Assembly: GCA_036768485.1 (NCBI GenBank)
Contig: JAVLUZ010000412.1
Location: 620,001-684,000 of the forward strand
From: Mermis nigrescens
Taxonomy: Eukaryota > Nematoda > Enoplea > Mermithida > Mermithidae
Direction of reading: 5' to 3'
Length of the DNA stretch: 64,000 nucleotides
Of this stretch, positions 11,041 to 23,500 are shown piece by piece. The notes beneath the pieces are model-generated. The model was not told where the DNA came from and did no database searches. It saw only the letters and a program-made list of their open reading frames with translations. Position 1 is the first letter of the stretch. Every line of letters starts with the position of its first letter. Both the position numbers and the translations under genes were made by a program.

Positions 11041-11382
11041 TTAACTGGGCCGCTGATTTTTGACTGCATATAATTTTACATTGTATTCTGCTGTTAACTG
11101 TAAATAAGTACTGCCGGTTCTAGATGGACGTCGTTTTCGAAGTGAAAGAATAAGAACTTTTTACAAAAATCTTTTAAGCCCAACTTGCTACGTCTAGCTG
11201 TTTGTGACACCTATCATCCTATAATAGACATTTTTGGCGATGACCAAGAATTTTAGCGATGAAGTTGACTGTTTTTAGACTGATTTCAGAACCAAAAGTA
11301 GGGTAATTTTATGAAAATTTTAACGTTACGACTTACGATTCAACTTTGAGGTGCTTTTTTCAAAAAATTTAAGGGGCACTGG
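11041..11382. other. Left half of an older element split by the next insertion
   Basis: The stretch GATTTCAGAACC...TTCAAAAAATTTAAGGGGC resumes after the 11383-13346 insertion as CTCTGCCCCGGACCCC. The uninterrupted version of this junction (GGGGCTCTGCCCCG) exists at 26600-26615. Confidence 0.5.
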
Positions 11383-13346
11383 CAGTGATCGACCGGGCTC
11401 AGGCCCGGGCTTTGCTGCCGGGCTTGGTACCGGGCCCGGGCCCGGGCTTATATACTAACAACATGCCTTGCTTCCAATATAATGTTATGCATAATATACA
11501 TAATTAGACCGAGTTTACATTTGTTATTTGTCAAACGCAAGGCTTATATACTGCTGTATCGAGAAGATTTTTGAATTCTAAGGTGTTAATTATTCAATCT
11601 TTCTAAAAATAAATTAAGTAGTTAGCAAGGATTTCGGTAACATTATTCAAGCAAGAACAAAGGTTTTAATACAATAGCGCGCAATTCCATTATTAAAATG
11701 CACGTGCAACTAAACACGGTTTAAAAAAGCACAAGGTTTCATGTAGATATTTAAAGGAAATTGAGCCTTAAATTTATCTATTCAGACATAACAGCGACTA
11801 TGATATGGTCGGATAGAAGATATGCTGTTTGGATTTTAGAACTCAAACTATAGTGTACATTGGCGTCAATTGAAATTGTGTAGTGTATAAGATAGGACAC
11901 ATATTGAAGCCATAGGCGTAGCCAGGGGGCATTGGTGGGCATTGGGGACACATGCACCCCAAACTTTTTTAGAAATCTTGTTGTTTTTTCGAGTGTAATA
12001 ATTGTGTCCAGAAAATTGAGTTCAAAAAGTTAAAAACGTCAAAAATTTTCCGGCGCTTCGCGCCGAGTCTTTATTAAATTTATTGTTGCTTTGTTTGTCT
12101 TTCTTTACAAGGACAGGACACATAATCCTATTTTGAATGAAAGGGATGGCCAAATTGTCTTATGTTTTCGCGCACTTTCTGTTTACTGAATTATATCTTG
12201 TTAATAAGAAGGCCACAAATGGGCCTGAAAACGATAAGAACAAAATTGTCATTGATACATCTTTTTTGTCTTATTGGCAGCACCCTTTGCTGCGCTTATA
12301 CTTAGCAGAGGTCGAAAAGCGCATTTCAGCTCAGAAATTTTGTACAATGTAGGACTTCATCAATTTTAAGTGTTTTGGGCTTAATTTAGAACCGAGATTT
12401 GGCCAATTTTACGAAAATTTTAGCGATAGTATTTAACATTGAAGTGCTTTTTTTACAAAATTTCCTAGGGGGCGATTGAGCCCGCCACCGCAGCCCCCCC
12501 GCCGTAAAATCTCGTTGTACATGTGCAGCGAGATTTTTGGGAGGACGAAAAGGAAAAAGGTTTCGCCGAAATTAATTTGTCTGTTCTGTATGATTTTAGC
12601 GGTATAAATTGTGTTTAAAGAGCTAAAACGTCAAAATTTTCCGGGGCATGGCGCTGCTGGTTATTTATTGTTCTTTCTTTTTGTAAAGCTTCAGCATTGC
12701 GTTTAATAGCCTAAATCAGGCAAAATATCACAGAATATTAGTATTCACAGGCTACAAAATGTTAAGGACAGTAAAAGATAACTAAAGTCCTTGGTGCTTT
12801 GCGCCTCTTATGATTTCCGAACTGTTTGTCAATAGACCGTAAATTCTACATGAAAACGGTAAAAATTTCAAAAATTTCTGGCGTTTCGCGCTGATCAACA
12901 TTTTTGTATTTCTGATTGTCAGAAACTCATAAATTAGCTAGGCTACACTACTAAAGGTCGAAAAACTCAATTTTATCATAGGTACATAACGTTACTAACA
13001 CTTAATGCAAAATTAGTCTTAAAAAATTTTTTTTGTATGCCCCCCGAACCCAAATCCTGGCTACGCTTCTGATTGAAGCGTTGTATAGAAGATGAATGCA
13101 CATATGAAGTTGACAAGATTATGATAATGAGCAGGTGGGCAGAAGTAAGGCAAATGGATCTAAATAGAATCACAGGCTAGCAAATTCGTAAGAAATACGG
13201 ACAACAGCTGAAATAGTAAACGTCTAAAATATTAACGATAATTATTTGAGGCCCGGTTGAGGCCCGGTGGTTTTCAGCCGGGCCCGGGCCCAGGCTACTA
13301 TGACCGGCCGGGCCCGGTCCGGGCCCGGGTACCCGGTCGATCACTG
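11383..13346. mobile_element. 1.96-kb hAT-like composite element, copy 2
   Basis: CAGTGATCGACCGGG start, CGGTCGATCACTG end, with the same GGGCCCGGGC subterminal repeats as 8217-10184 and nearly the same length. Flanks GGCACTGG/GGCTCTGC match at 6 of 8; the uninterrupted paralogous site near 26600 reads GGCTCTGC, supporting it as the target. Carries the nested 1161-bp element at 11911-13071. Confidence 0.82.
11911..13071. mobile_element. 1161-bp GGCGTAGCCAGG-family element, nested in copy 2
   Basis: Same ends and same duplication (ATTGAAGC at 11903-11910 and 13072-13079) as 8765-9925. Exact GC hairpin at 12051-12065. Confidence 0.86.
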
Positions 13347-14068
13347 GGCTCTGCCCCGGACCCCACTGGGGGCGCTTAAGGCCACCCCAGAACCCTTCAG
13401 CCCTAGAAAACAGGGAGTCCTTGGATTCTCACTATATTTAAGGTACAGGGTTAGCAAAATTTACAAAGTGCTTAGCTAGTAGTCGTAAAACATTTTTTGA
13501 ATTCATCCGTTGGTTCCCCCTTTTTTAAAAATTTTGCTCGTGCGCCTCCGAAACAATATCGTCTGCGCTTAGGAATCCATCGCTTTGAGCAGGCCCGTAT
13601 CGAGGGGGATAGGGAGGCACGTGGTGCCGCCCCCTGAAGTGAAATCTAAGGACGATCTTAGAAAAGGAGAATCATGCAAGGACCGAGGAAAATTTCCTGG
13701 GATGATAATGAATTTTGGTGATAAACTTTTACAAGGCTGATTTCAGAACCGAAATTCGTCTGGTTTTTATGGAAATTTTAACGCTACGATTAAGCTTTAA
13801 GGTGCTCTTTTTTCAAAATTTTCCGGACCCCGCTATGGGGGAGGTGCTTGAGCGCGCCACTCCAGATCCCTAGCCCCAAAAAGAGGTTATCCATTACTTA
13901 GATTCTCATCATATTTAAGGCACCTGGTTTGCGAAATTTGCAAAATGTGCTGCTCTATGGTCGTAAAAATTTCTTTGATTAATTCTTCAGTCCCCTAAAG
14001 TTTTTAAAAAATTTTGTCCGTGTCCTCCTTCATTCCTTGAAACTAAATCCTGGATACTGACCGACCTG
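13347..14068. mobile_element. Remnant elements, including one with CAGGCCCGTAT end
   Basis: The right half of the split older element (GCCCCGGACCCC) is followed by a piece starting CAGGCCCGTATCGAGGG at 13590 and ending CCTGGATACTGACCGACCTG at 14068, about 480 bp. Its flanks match only weakly, so borders are approximate. Confidence 0.45.
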
Positions 14069-14357
14069 GTTTTGGACCAAAAAAAACAATTTGGAAAAGT
14101 TTTTGGTTTTACTTTCAGAATTCTTATGCTATGCAAGAATAAAATTACAAATAAATAAAGATTCAAGGTCTACCATTCTGCTTTGCTTGATAACAGGTAC
14201 CCAGGCTAGGCAGTTATTAAGCTATTAAGAAGGCACTTTTAACCTTATTTTTACAGTTTTGAGCAAATTGTATATCTAAGTAATATCTGTTGCACCTAAC
14301 TTAAGTCTAATTTTTGGAACCTAATTGTAGAATACAGTCAAAACAAAACTCCCTTAG
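14069..14357. promoter_or_regulatory. Region upstream of EDC3
   Basis: AT-rich with no clear TATA element. It ends in ACTCCCTTAG directly before the EDC3 ATG, so the start codon may sit right behind a 5'-UTR splice acceptor. Confidence 0.3.
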
Positions 14358-14515
14358 ATGTCAGCTCAGGAACATCTGGGATCTCAAGTCATTATAGTAT
14401 GTGGTTCCGGCGTATTCAATGGCGTCATTGCTAGTGTGGATGCTGGATCTCAATCTTTGACGCTTAACAGATGCGTACGAAATGGAGTAATGCTGCTTGA
14501 GCCGGTTACAATAAA
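14358..14515 (+). CDS. EDC3: EDC3 exon 1 (LSm domain, start)
   Basis: The ATG is chosen because the Gly of HLGSQV follows it at the same distance as in animal EDC3. Encodes 52 residues of the LSm fold, with the FNGVIASVD strand and CVRNGVMLLEPVTIK. Donor GTAATA at 14516; two bases are left and become a Lys codon with exon 2. Confidence 0.9.
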
Positions 14516-17500
14516 GTAATAACTTAAGCGGGTGAATGTTATTCCGAAACAGCGCGAAAATTTTCAGGAATTGCTGAAATTGAGAGACAATGGTTGAAGT
14601 TTAGTGTATCTACTTAATTCATTTGGAAGTGTTGGCATTCAAAAAATACGAGTGATAAGTAAGTATGTACTACTCTTGAAATTTCTTTATTTAAGAGGTT
14701 CCAATACTCCTTTATTCTCACTTTACTTTTGTACAGATACCGACATAACTGATATATAATGGTTTTTTCTTTTGGCTTAATTGCGTGCTTGCATTTCCAA
14801 AACCTACATTTTTCTATTTAGAAAGTGTCAAAGTGATTCAATCGAATTATTAAAGATGTTTGCAGGTATCCCTTTGATAGCAGTCATCATCGTAAACTTG
14901 TCAAAAAATTAGTGAACTCAAGTTCGGCTCTTGCTACCGGATAAAATTTTGTCTCCGGCCTTGCTTTTCAAAAAATCACTTTGGCTTAATGAATTGAAAA
15001 TATTCAAAAATAATGTAGACACTATCTGGTCCATTAATCAAAAATATAAAATAGAATCACAAATATAATTTTTGAGCAATAACTCAGAATTTTTCAGTTG
15101 GGTGTTCGTGCGGCTGAGGATCAGTCATCCGTCAATCTGAAAATGGTCTGTCATAAAAACTGCTGTTAATGTGCTGATTTTTTAGATCGTGCCTCACAGC
15201 TAATGCTCTAATCTTATTTGCAGGGCAAATGAAATTAGTGATCTCAAGATAATAAAGACCAATATTCCATCATTGCCCGCAGACATTAACGGCTTGACAA
15301 ACAATGAAAATGAAAAGGAACGCACGACGCATTTAGTTGCCTTTTCACAACATCATGAGCCGTTTCAACAGAGCGCTACAACAAGTGCTTTCAAGTATGC
15401 CGAGCCGAACATGTTTATTTTCTATTTTATAGCTGATTTTAAAACATCGGTGCTATGTCTATGTACTCATGTATGGATTGGTTTTGCGCTATCAGTCTAA
15501 TGACTCCACAAAGACATTTAACATCTCATTAACACGCATAGGCGTGAGGGGTCTGGGGGTCTGTACTCCAGTCAGAAAGCCCTCAAAAATCGATAAACCA
15601 ACATAATTGAATTTTAGGTGCTATTTTTGGCAATTTGGCCCCATCGGACCCCCAGAATTTTGTTGCTGCCCATGTACGCTCATTACCGCATGTGCATGCC
15701 TCGGTATGGCGCTTATTTTGCACAACCCCTATTTGCGCACCTGCAAATGAATTTTCCGCGTTATTGGCACGCATTTGTACCAAAGTGTGATTGCAAAGTT
15801 AGATATAATTATTGATCGGAATGAGGGTAAAGCTGGACTACCACTGATGTAAAAAACAAATTTTTGATGTGGGTAATCACTTTCTGAGCCATAACAACCA
15901 CCTTTCACAACTAGAAAACTATTTCCTCGACCAGGACAACCACTTTTCTACCAGGCGAATCACTTTTAAAGGCTGTACATGGACAATTACTTTCAAGCTG
16001 GACATTAGACAACCTTTTTTGGAGCAGAACAACCAGCTGCTTTGTTGAAAGGTAGACGAGCGAACCACTGACCATTGTTCAGGTATGTAGGTATGCATCG
16101 TGTATCAATCAGAATAATAAGTCTTTTGAATAATCCCCCCAATTTTCCATTTTTAATTGCTAATTTTTCAAGTTTTACAATTCTAAAATTTTCTTCAAAT
16201 TTTAATTTTTCCCGCTATTCGATTTTCAGTCCTGATTTTGTGTCTTACCTATAAAATGTTCCATTTTATTCTTTCAAGCTTAAAGCTCTGTCTCATTTGG
16301 AAGTCTTTAAGCTTCCGCCTTACTCAATGATCATAAGAGAGGAAGTTTAACGACGGAAAACAATGTAAAAATGGGGTCTCAAATTGATAAAAGAGCCGGA
16401 TTTTCTACTTTGAGTAGGCACATAATTAAAATTTGCCGTCTGCACTAAATTTAGGGTAGTCTTTCTTATATTTAAACGTTTACAGCACGTTTCGAGTCAA
16501 ACTCTAAAAAGCTTTAAATGTTCTCCGCTCAATCCGAGACCGCCCAACCTATAAATATATGGTCTAGGCCAAAGAAAAAATATTTAGGAACTTTTAAATT
16601 TATTCAAACGGTCAATATTTAAAATTGAAATATCTACAATGTTACTAAAATAAAACAATGTAGAAAATATTAGAATAAGCGTCAGCAGGTTGCCTTTATG
16701 TGTAAATACATTGGTAGTCTTTCTACTCTATGTGGATGAAGCCGAAAAATTGGTTTATTCTCTCAATAAAACTGTTCATGCAGTGGCTAATGCAGGTATT
16801 TCATAAGTATGACGGCTGCAGATAAAAGCATATAAATTTTTTTGAAAAAACTTGATGATAGCGATTTAGAACTAAAAAAGATGGCAGTAGTGGCTGATCT
16901 AGGATTTTCCTAAAGGGGGAGGTACCCCAACTTTTTCAAAAAGAGTCAAAAATAAGTCCAAAAATTTGCCCTTTATGCACGACATAGCGTTTTTCGGCGT
17001 TTTACATTGTATACTTTTACTTAAAATTACTTTTGTTTACGCAATATTCTTTTTCGAAAAATTTTGTAATTTTCGGCAAAAATTGTGCGAAAAAATCATT
17101 AATTTTCTTTGACTTTAGCCAAAATCTTGATGCGAAGCGCCCGGAAAATTTGTGAAATTTAGGCGGATGGACGGAAATGTCATTAAAAGGTAGAAAAATT
17201 TGACGAATTATGTTAACTGACGACCGAACATCATTGCAAATTACATACCCATCGTTTATCTCACAAATATTTTTGTCCAGCATGGAAAATACTGAAAATT
17301 GTCATCTTTTTTTACAGAAAAATTCTATATTTCCGGCGCTTTGCGCCGTAGGATCGTCATTTTTCTCTCAAATGAGTGCAAAAAACGTCACTTTTTCACA
17401 GCCTATTAAGAAAAGAAATGAATTTTTCAAAGTTCGGATCTTATGAGCTTAATGGGTAGAGCATGTTCGGAAACGTCAGAAAATGCATTTTGTTTTGTGT

Positions 17501-20500
17501 ACCACCGAACAGAGCTGAAATAGAGGGTCACTAAGTTTTGGACCGTCTCCCCACCCCGTAAAAAATCCTGCGCACGACCCCGAAATAAAATAATCTATGA
17601 AAAACAGGTTTCGAAAATATTTTCATTGCTTCCTAAATCATTGTGTTTCTTATTTACTGATGATTCATGATAAGGAAAATCCATTTACGTATTTCGCCGG
17701 AATTGTTAGATAAAATATGTAGTATCTTGTTTTATTATGCTTGCTAGTTCTGCTATATCTGCTGGTGAAATACATTTATTTTGCTAGTTTAAGGAAAGTG
17801 CAAACACCTGACGGCTCATTGGATAGATACAGGAATTGTGAACGTCGCCAAGGTTCACAAGCCAGTAATTTCAGAGATTATTATAAATGTGGAGTTTCGC
17901 CTATGAAGCTTAAGAATACAGGTAGGTGCATAGATGCTCAGCGTTGAGATCCTCAGGTGGCTAACTTCCGGAATTTGATATCAGTGAATTTTATGTTGAC
18001 GCTTTTTTGCTTTCCAAATAAAGAAACAGACCAAAATATCAGTCGTGATACGCCTAATTCGCGGTAAGACAGCTTTTTTTAAACAGTTCTAGCTAGAGGC
18101 ATGACCGATCTGAGTGTGAAACTTGGAGGTTATACAGAGTGCTTGAAAAACGATACCACACTTACATACATGTAACGGTTCTAAATTCTGGGTGGAGGTC
18201 CTCGACCATCTTTAAGGGGGGTAAAGACCTCAAATTTTTGGCCAAAAATGCCAAAACACGTAAAAATGGCCTAAACATTCAACTTTCCTCTTAAAATCAG
18301 AGGGGGATAAACGGACGTCTGACTTTGGGTGGGCTGTTACATGTATATGCTAGAAAGGTTTACTGTAGCATATACTTGAGACAAACAATTGAAACTTTGC
18401 AAAAAAGTAGCCCAATGTTTACTTGCTTCAAATTCCTTTACAAAATGTCGACTGAGGATCTTGAACACTTGCAAAAGTTAATTTTGGTGCCTGGAAACGT
18501 CTTTCAATTTCGATAACGTCCTTTATAACTTTGGCTAACGTTTTAAACTGACTGTAAATGCCTGTTAGAGGCTATCGAGTGGAAAATTTAAAAAAAAATT
18601 TCAAAACTTTTTGATTGTGCTTAACAAAATTTTACGCGTTTGTTTTTATTGTTTCTTTCTCCAATCGCTGAAAATTTCAGCAGTCTACAACATGCATTGT
18701 TTATTAATACTGTTATTATTTTATTATTTTACCATCACCATTTTGGTAAAAACTGAAAAAAAGTTTTGTAGTCTAAACTCGAAACAAGTAGCTTTAGATG
18801 AAAAGCCCTGGATTACGGAGAAATCTTTCTTATCTTGCGAAATTTGATCAAACAAGCAAACGAATGTTGGACTACAGTCTTGTAAATTTTCAATTTAATT
18901 TTAAGTTTACGCTAGAGTATATCAGTTTTAGTGCGATACTATTTTTCCCTATATAAAAGTTTGAAAAATGTGACAAATTAATAAAAAATCAGTCAAATCT
19001 ACGGTCAATTTTTAACAATTTGACAATTCTGAGTGAGTTGAAAAACTTTTTGTGTCAGGCGAATTCTTTCTAAATTATCAATAAGATCAGCACGCTTTCT
19101 AAGTGGTAACGATAAAATGTAAAGAAATGCATGAATTACGCCGGTAAATTTTAGACTAATTATGAATGTCATTTTAACTCGATTTTTGGAGCTTACGATT
19201 GAACGGAAGACATTCAGGCCATAGGTGCACAAGGTCAGGGTCGGCAGGGGGGTGAAATCCCAAAAATCTAAAACAGTAAATTTAACGTTCAAGATTTTTT
19301 TCGCTGTTTTAACGATAAAAATGGTCAAAATATCCTATAAAACGTTTTTCGTGGTAATATCGCATTTTGAACGCATGTTTTGTCCATTTTGACTGCATTA
19401 TATCACTTTTAGCATTAAAAAATGCAAACATTCATCAATTTTGGGCGCTTTTTGAGTGAAAAGTACTTAAAAGTACTAATCTGGCGCGAAGCGCCGGAAA
19501 ATTTTTGACATTTTTACTTCTTTTGACCTCAAAAATGATGCAAAAAACGTTTCATCAGCTCAAAATCGCCTGAAAGTACCTGTCCGGCTGACCCTTCTGG
19601 GGAGGAATACCCCTCACCTTCATATGTGCATGTATGATACAGACATGCACAGCATGGGAATTCTGGGGTGGGGAGGTGAAATCCTAAAGCACCTTTTTTG
19701 GGCCCAAAAATGGTGGGTACGCGACAAAAAATTGTTTTTTTGGCATTTATGACGATGCTCTATCTTTCTAGAACAGGAACGCATGGAACATTTTTAAAAA
19801 AATCGACAAAAAGTCGAATAAATTGAGCAAGATATGGGTAAAAACATGAGTATATGGCACGAAGGGCCGAAAATTTGGCACTTTTGAGCAAATATATAGC
19901 TAAAAACACCTAAAAAGGCACTTTTTCTACCGATTTTTAGGAAAGTTTAGGAAACTTTTGAAAAATCGCCAATTCTGGGGGGGGGTGAAAAATTTTCCTG
20001 GCCGGGGGTGAAACCCCTTCAAACTCCCTCTAGATAATATACGGATGCATATGCACCGCACATGCATATCGAGAGGATTGAGAGACGGGCGCTCATAATT
20101 GGCCACGTATGTTTAAACATTGAAGTCAGGTTTAAGCCTGAAGATATTGAAACCGGGCCTGGGTAATAAATCAATACCCCTTCTTCTACGTGTATACGTG
20201 GGTTGTTGTACGAATATCTAATTAGCATTAGCGTATATGTGGGTGTGTCATTTTTAAGCATTTATTTCGGCTAATTTTATCGCATTTCGAAATCGCGGTA
20301 TTGTTTAGAAAAATTAAAATTTAAACGTGCTGGAGCTCATCAATATTATTTTAACTTTTCTCATACGAATTACTTATGCTCATACTTTTCATTCTATCTA
20401 CGATACACCAATAAAGATTAAAATTTATTCAATTTCGTTTAGTTTTGCTGCTCCTTCGTTGTATTTATTTTTTAATTAAGAAACAGAAGAGTGTTACATA

Positions 20501-23500
20501 ACTAGTTAACAAATTGTATAAAGCGCACACTTCATAGAAATTGTTAATAACATGATAGTTTTACACTGCGCGAAAGTTTGATTTTCTAAAACGTATGACA
20601 AGGTTGTATGATTTCGCGTTTACATAGATGTCATATATAATAATTCTATCATTGAAACACCATGCGTGCACAAAGTAAATAGTCCTGGGTGGGGGTAAAT
20701 CAGTTTCCTTGGAGGGGGGTAAACAAATAGGTGCCTTATTTCATGGCCAATTTTCTTTGTAATGATTTCCATGGCACATTAAGTTATCGGAGGACGTGTT
20801 CTAACAGCTTACAACCATATATACTTGAGCAGCAACCAAATTCTGGAGGAGTTAGATGGGACAACATCGCTAAAAATGGCAATGAATTTTCAATTCTGGA
20901 GGGTTCTATCCATGCATATAACGGCTCAAAATTTGGGAAGGGTGTCTCCGGCATGTTTTTTTTGTATTCGGCAAAGATTTTTGCCGATGTACAAAGACTT
21001 TTTGGGACCGTCTTTGTACATGTACAAAGATTTTTGGAAAGGCAAAAACTGTAAAACGCGCCGAAATGTGTAATTGTGTCTTCTATATTTCTTTATAATG
21101 GCAGAAATCATATTTTGAAAGGAAAAATGACAAATTTTTCGGCACTTTGCGCCGTTTTTTCACAATTTTTAGTGTTATTTCTTGTCAGAAACAACGAAAT
21201 TAGCTAAAATACACAACTAAATGTCAGAAAACCATGTTTTACCGCACTAAAAGCACTACTTTACCATATTTTAGCACCTAAAAATTTGCATGTACAAAAT
21301 GAACAATTAATTTTGGAGACTATCTTTGTATATACATGTACAAAGGGATCTTGTTCAAAAAAACACTGGTCCTGGCTATTTTAGGTTAGGGGGCACTATT
21401 TTTTAGCGCGGCACAATGGAAACCCGTCCTGCGCTTCTGGGACATTTCATACATTAACGCCATGCGCAGAGGCTTTTTGAATGCAAAGATAGAAATTTAA
21501 ACATTTTTACAGCGTTTTTTAAGGAAGTTTTCCTGTTTAAAGTGTACTACATATTTCTGTATCCATATCACTCTTCTTTTGTTTCACCATCAGCTAGCAC
21601 CTTCCTATCTTAAATATAATACTTTAATTATGAATTCTTTTACAACTGATCTATCTCTCCTATGTGCTCTTCTGAAAGCGAAGCATGGACTTTGCTTCCT
21701 GCTCTTCATTTCAATGAGCACTTAACAACCTGTCTTTGCGTCTGCAAATACAGAAGACTTTTTATTCCGCACAAACTGATTTATTTCGCTTAAAAATAGT
21801 TTAAATTATGTAAAATTAACAGCAGCATCAAAGTTTTGCGACGCATGCTCACGGGGGTATGGGCGTATCCCCTTCCACAATTTTTGAAAGGCATACCCCC
21901 TCAGGCCGCTTTGGGACCAAACCTTTCGCTTGAAGCATGAAAAATCGTCAAACAAATAAAAATACTAATTTTTCTAGCAGCAGAATGTCCAATCCGCTCA
22001 TTCAAACACTTTTCTTCTATTACTCTGCATATAATTGATGTTAAATATCATTTCATCGCCCTTATTCTCACTTGTTTTCATGCTAATTTAACTATAAATA
22101 TTCATGAAAAATAAAATGCGATGAATTAAGTACCAAATTTTGACATTAATTAGGTAAAAAATAACTCATTTACCCCTCCTCCCAAGAAAAGTCGGTTTAC
22201 CCCCTCCCAGAACTTTTGACCGTGTACGTGTATGTCTTGCGAGTCATTATCTTTGTGTATTGTTGTCTTTTGAAATACACAAAAATTGAATGCAGACATT
22301 GCTCAGAGTCCAGCATGAACCGGATAACAAGAAATTTGTCATTCAAGGATGTTCAGTTTGAACATTAGATTTTTTGTATGAGTTGACAGAAGTCAAATTT
22401 TTAAAAAAATTTTTTCGAAATTTTTCTTCATCAGTAAATTGAACCCAATGAAAAACGCTCAAAAATGCATTATTTTTGCCTGTCTCCTAACAGTTCTACG
22501 TTGTTTCGGTGCGCTAATGAGGTTCCGCGTGCCAACGCTCTATGCTGACCATTAGCGGCCGCGCAAAGGGGTGGCGCTAAGAAAAAACACTGGAGGGGGG
22601 GGGTAAATGACCCCCAATTGTTGGCCAAAAACGGCCAAAAAAACACCTAAAAACGGCCAAAAATCGTAAATTTTTCCAAAAAATCGTGGAGGGAGTCATA
22701 GGTTTTCTGACTTTGGAGAGATGGGGGGACGACCAACTTTAAGTGGGATCCCCATACCCATATTACATATCTGGTCCTTTCGATTGGGGTCTTTTAGATT
22801 CTGGGGGGTCTAGTCTAGACCCCAAGATCCTTACGCCTATTTGTGCTTCTGCTCGAGACAAATAATGAAAAATAAAAATATAATTGAAAAATTATAAATC
22901 AGAACTACTTTATATATCCTTTGGCGCTGCTTAATTGTACAAATAATATGCTTTGACCCGAAATTGACCAAAGGTACGTATGTTTTCCAAAAATCAAGGT
23001 ATGATTAGATACCCCCTTCTCACAAAATGTGCATGTTAATATGTAAGGGGTGTTTCGGAATGAAATGCCTCCTAAGAAAAAATACTTTTAGACTAGATAA
23101 ATAAAAATTAGATATAACAACGTAGAAAATTTAATTCTGCGTTCAATAATGTCTTTGTAATGTTTCTCATTGCAATCTGGCGCAAACTTAGGAAAGGTAC
23201 AAAGTTGAAATAAATTTAGATTTGAAAATCTCTGCTCTTGATTTTGCATGTTTTTAATTCTCGTCGGCCAAAATGAGTTTTGGCTTAAAAAACTTATAAT
23301 TATTTGAATCACGAGTCTATTTGATTGTGGGGCAGCGATTTGTGGCCTGGTAACAGTCCCGGCTTGAACCGGACAGAGAATCTGGATCAACTTAGGACAG
23401 AGTCGAGGAGACCAGACATGCACGTGGGAGGGGGTTGGGGTCCTTAGATTGAAAAAGATTGGAAATTTTCTCGGAAAGATGACGCAAAATTGAGGTTGAA

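Noticed and set aside
10785..11063. Phe/Pro-rich 92-aa protein
   Set aside because: Product of the TTTTCCAT low-complexity repeat; equal-length frames exist on the other strand.
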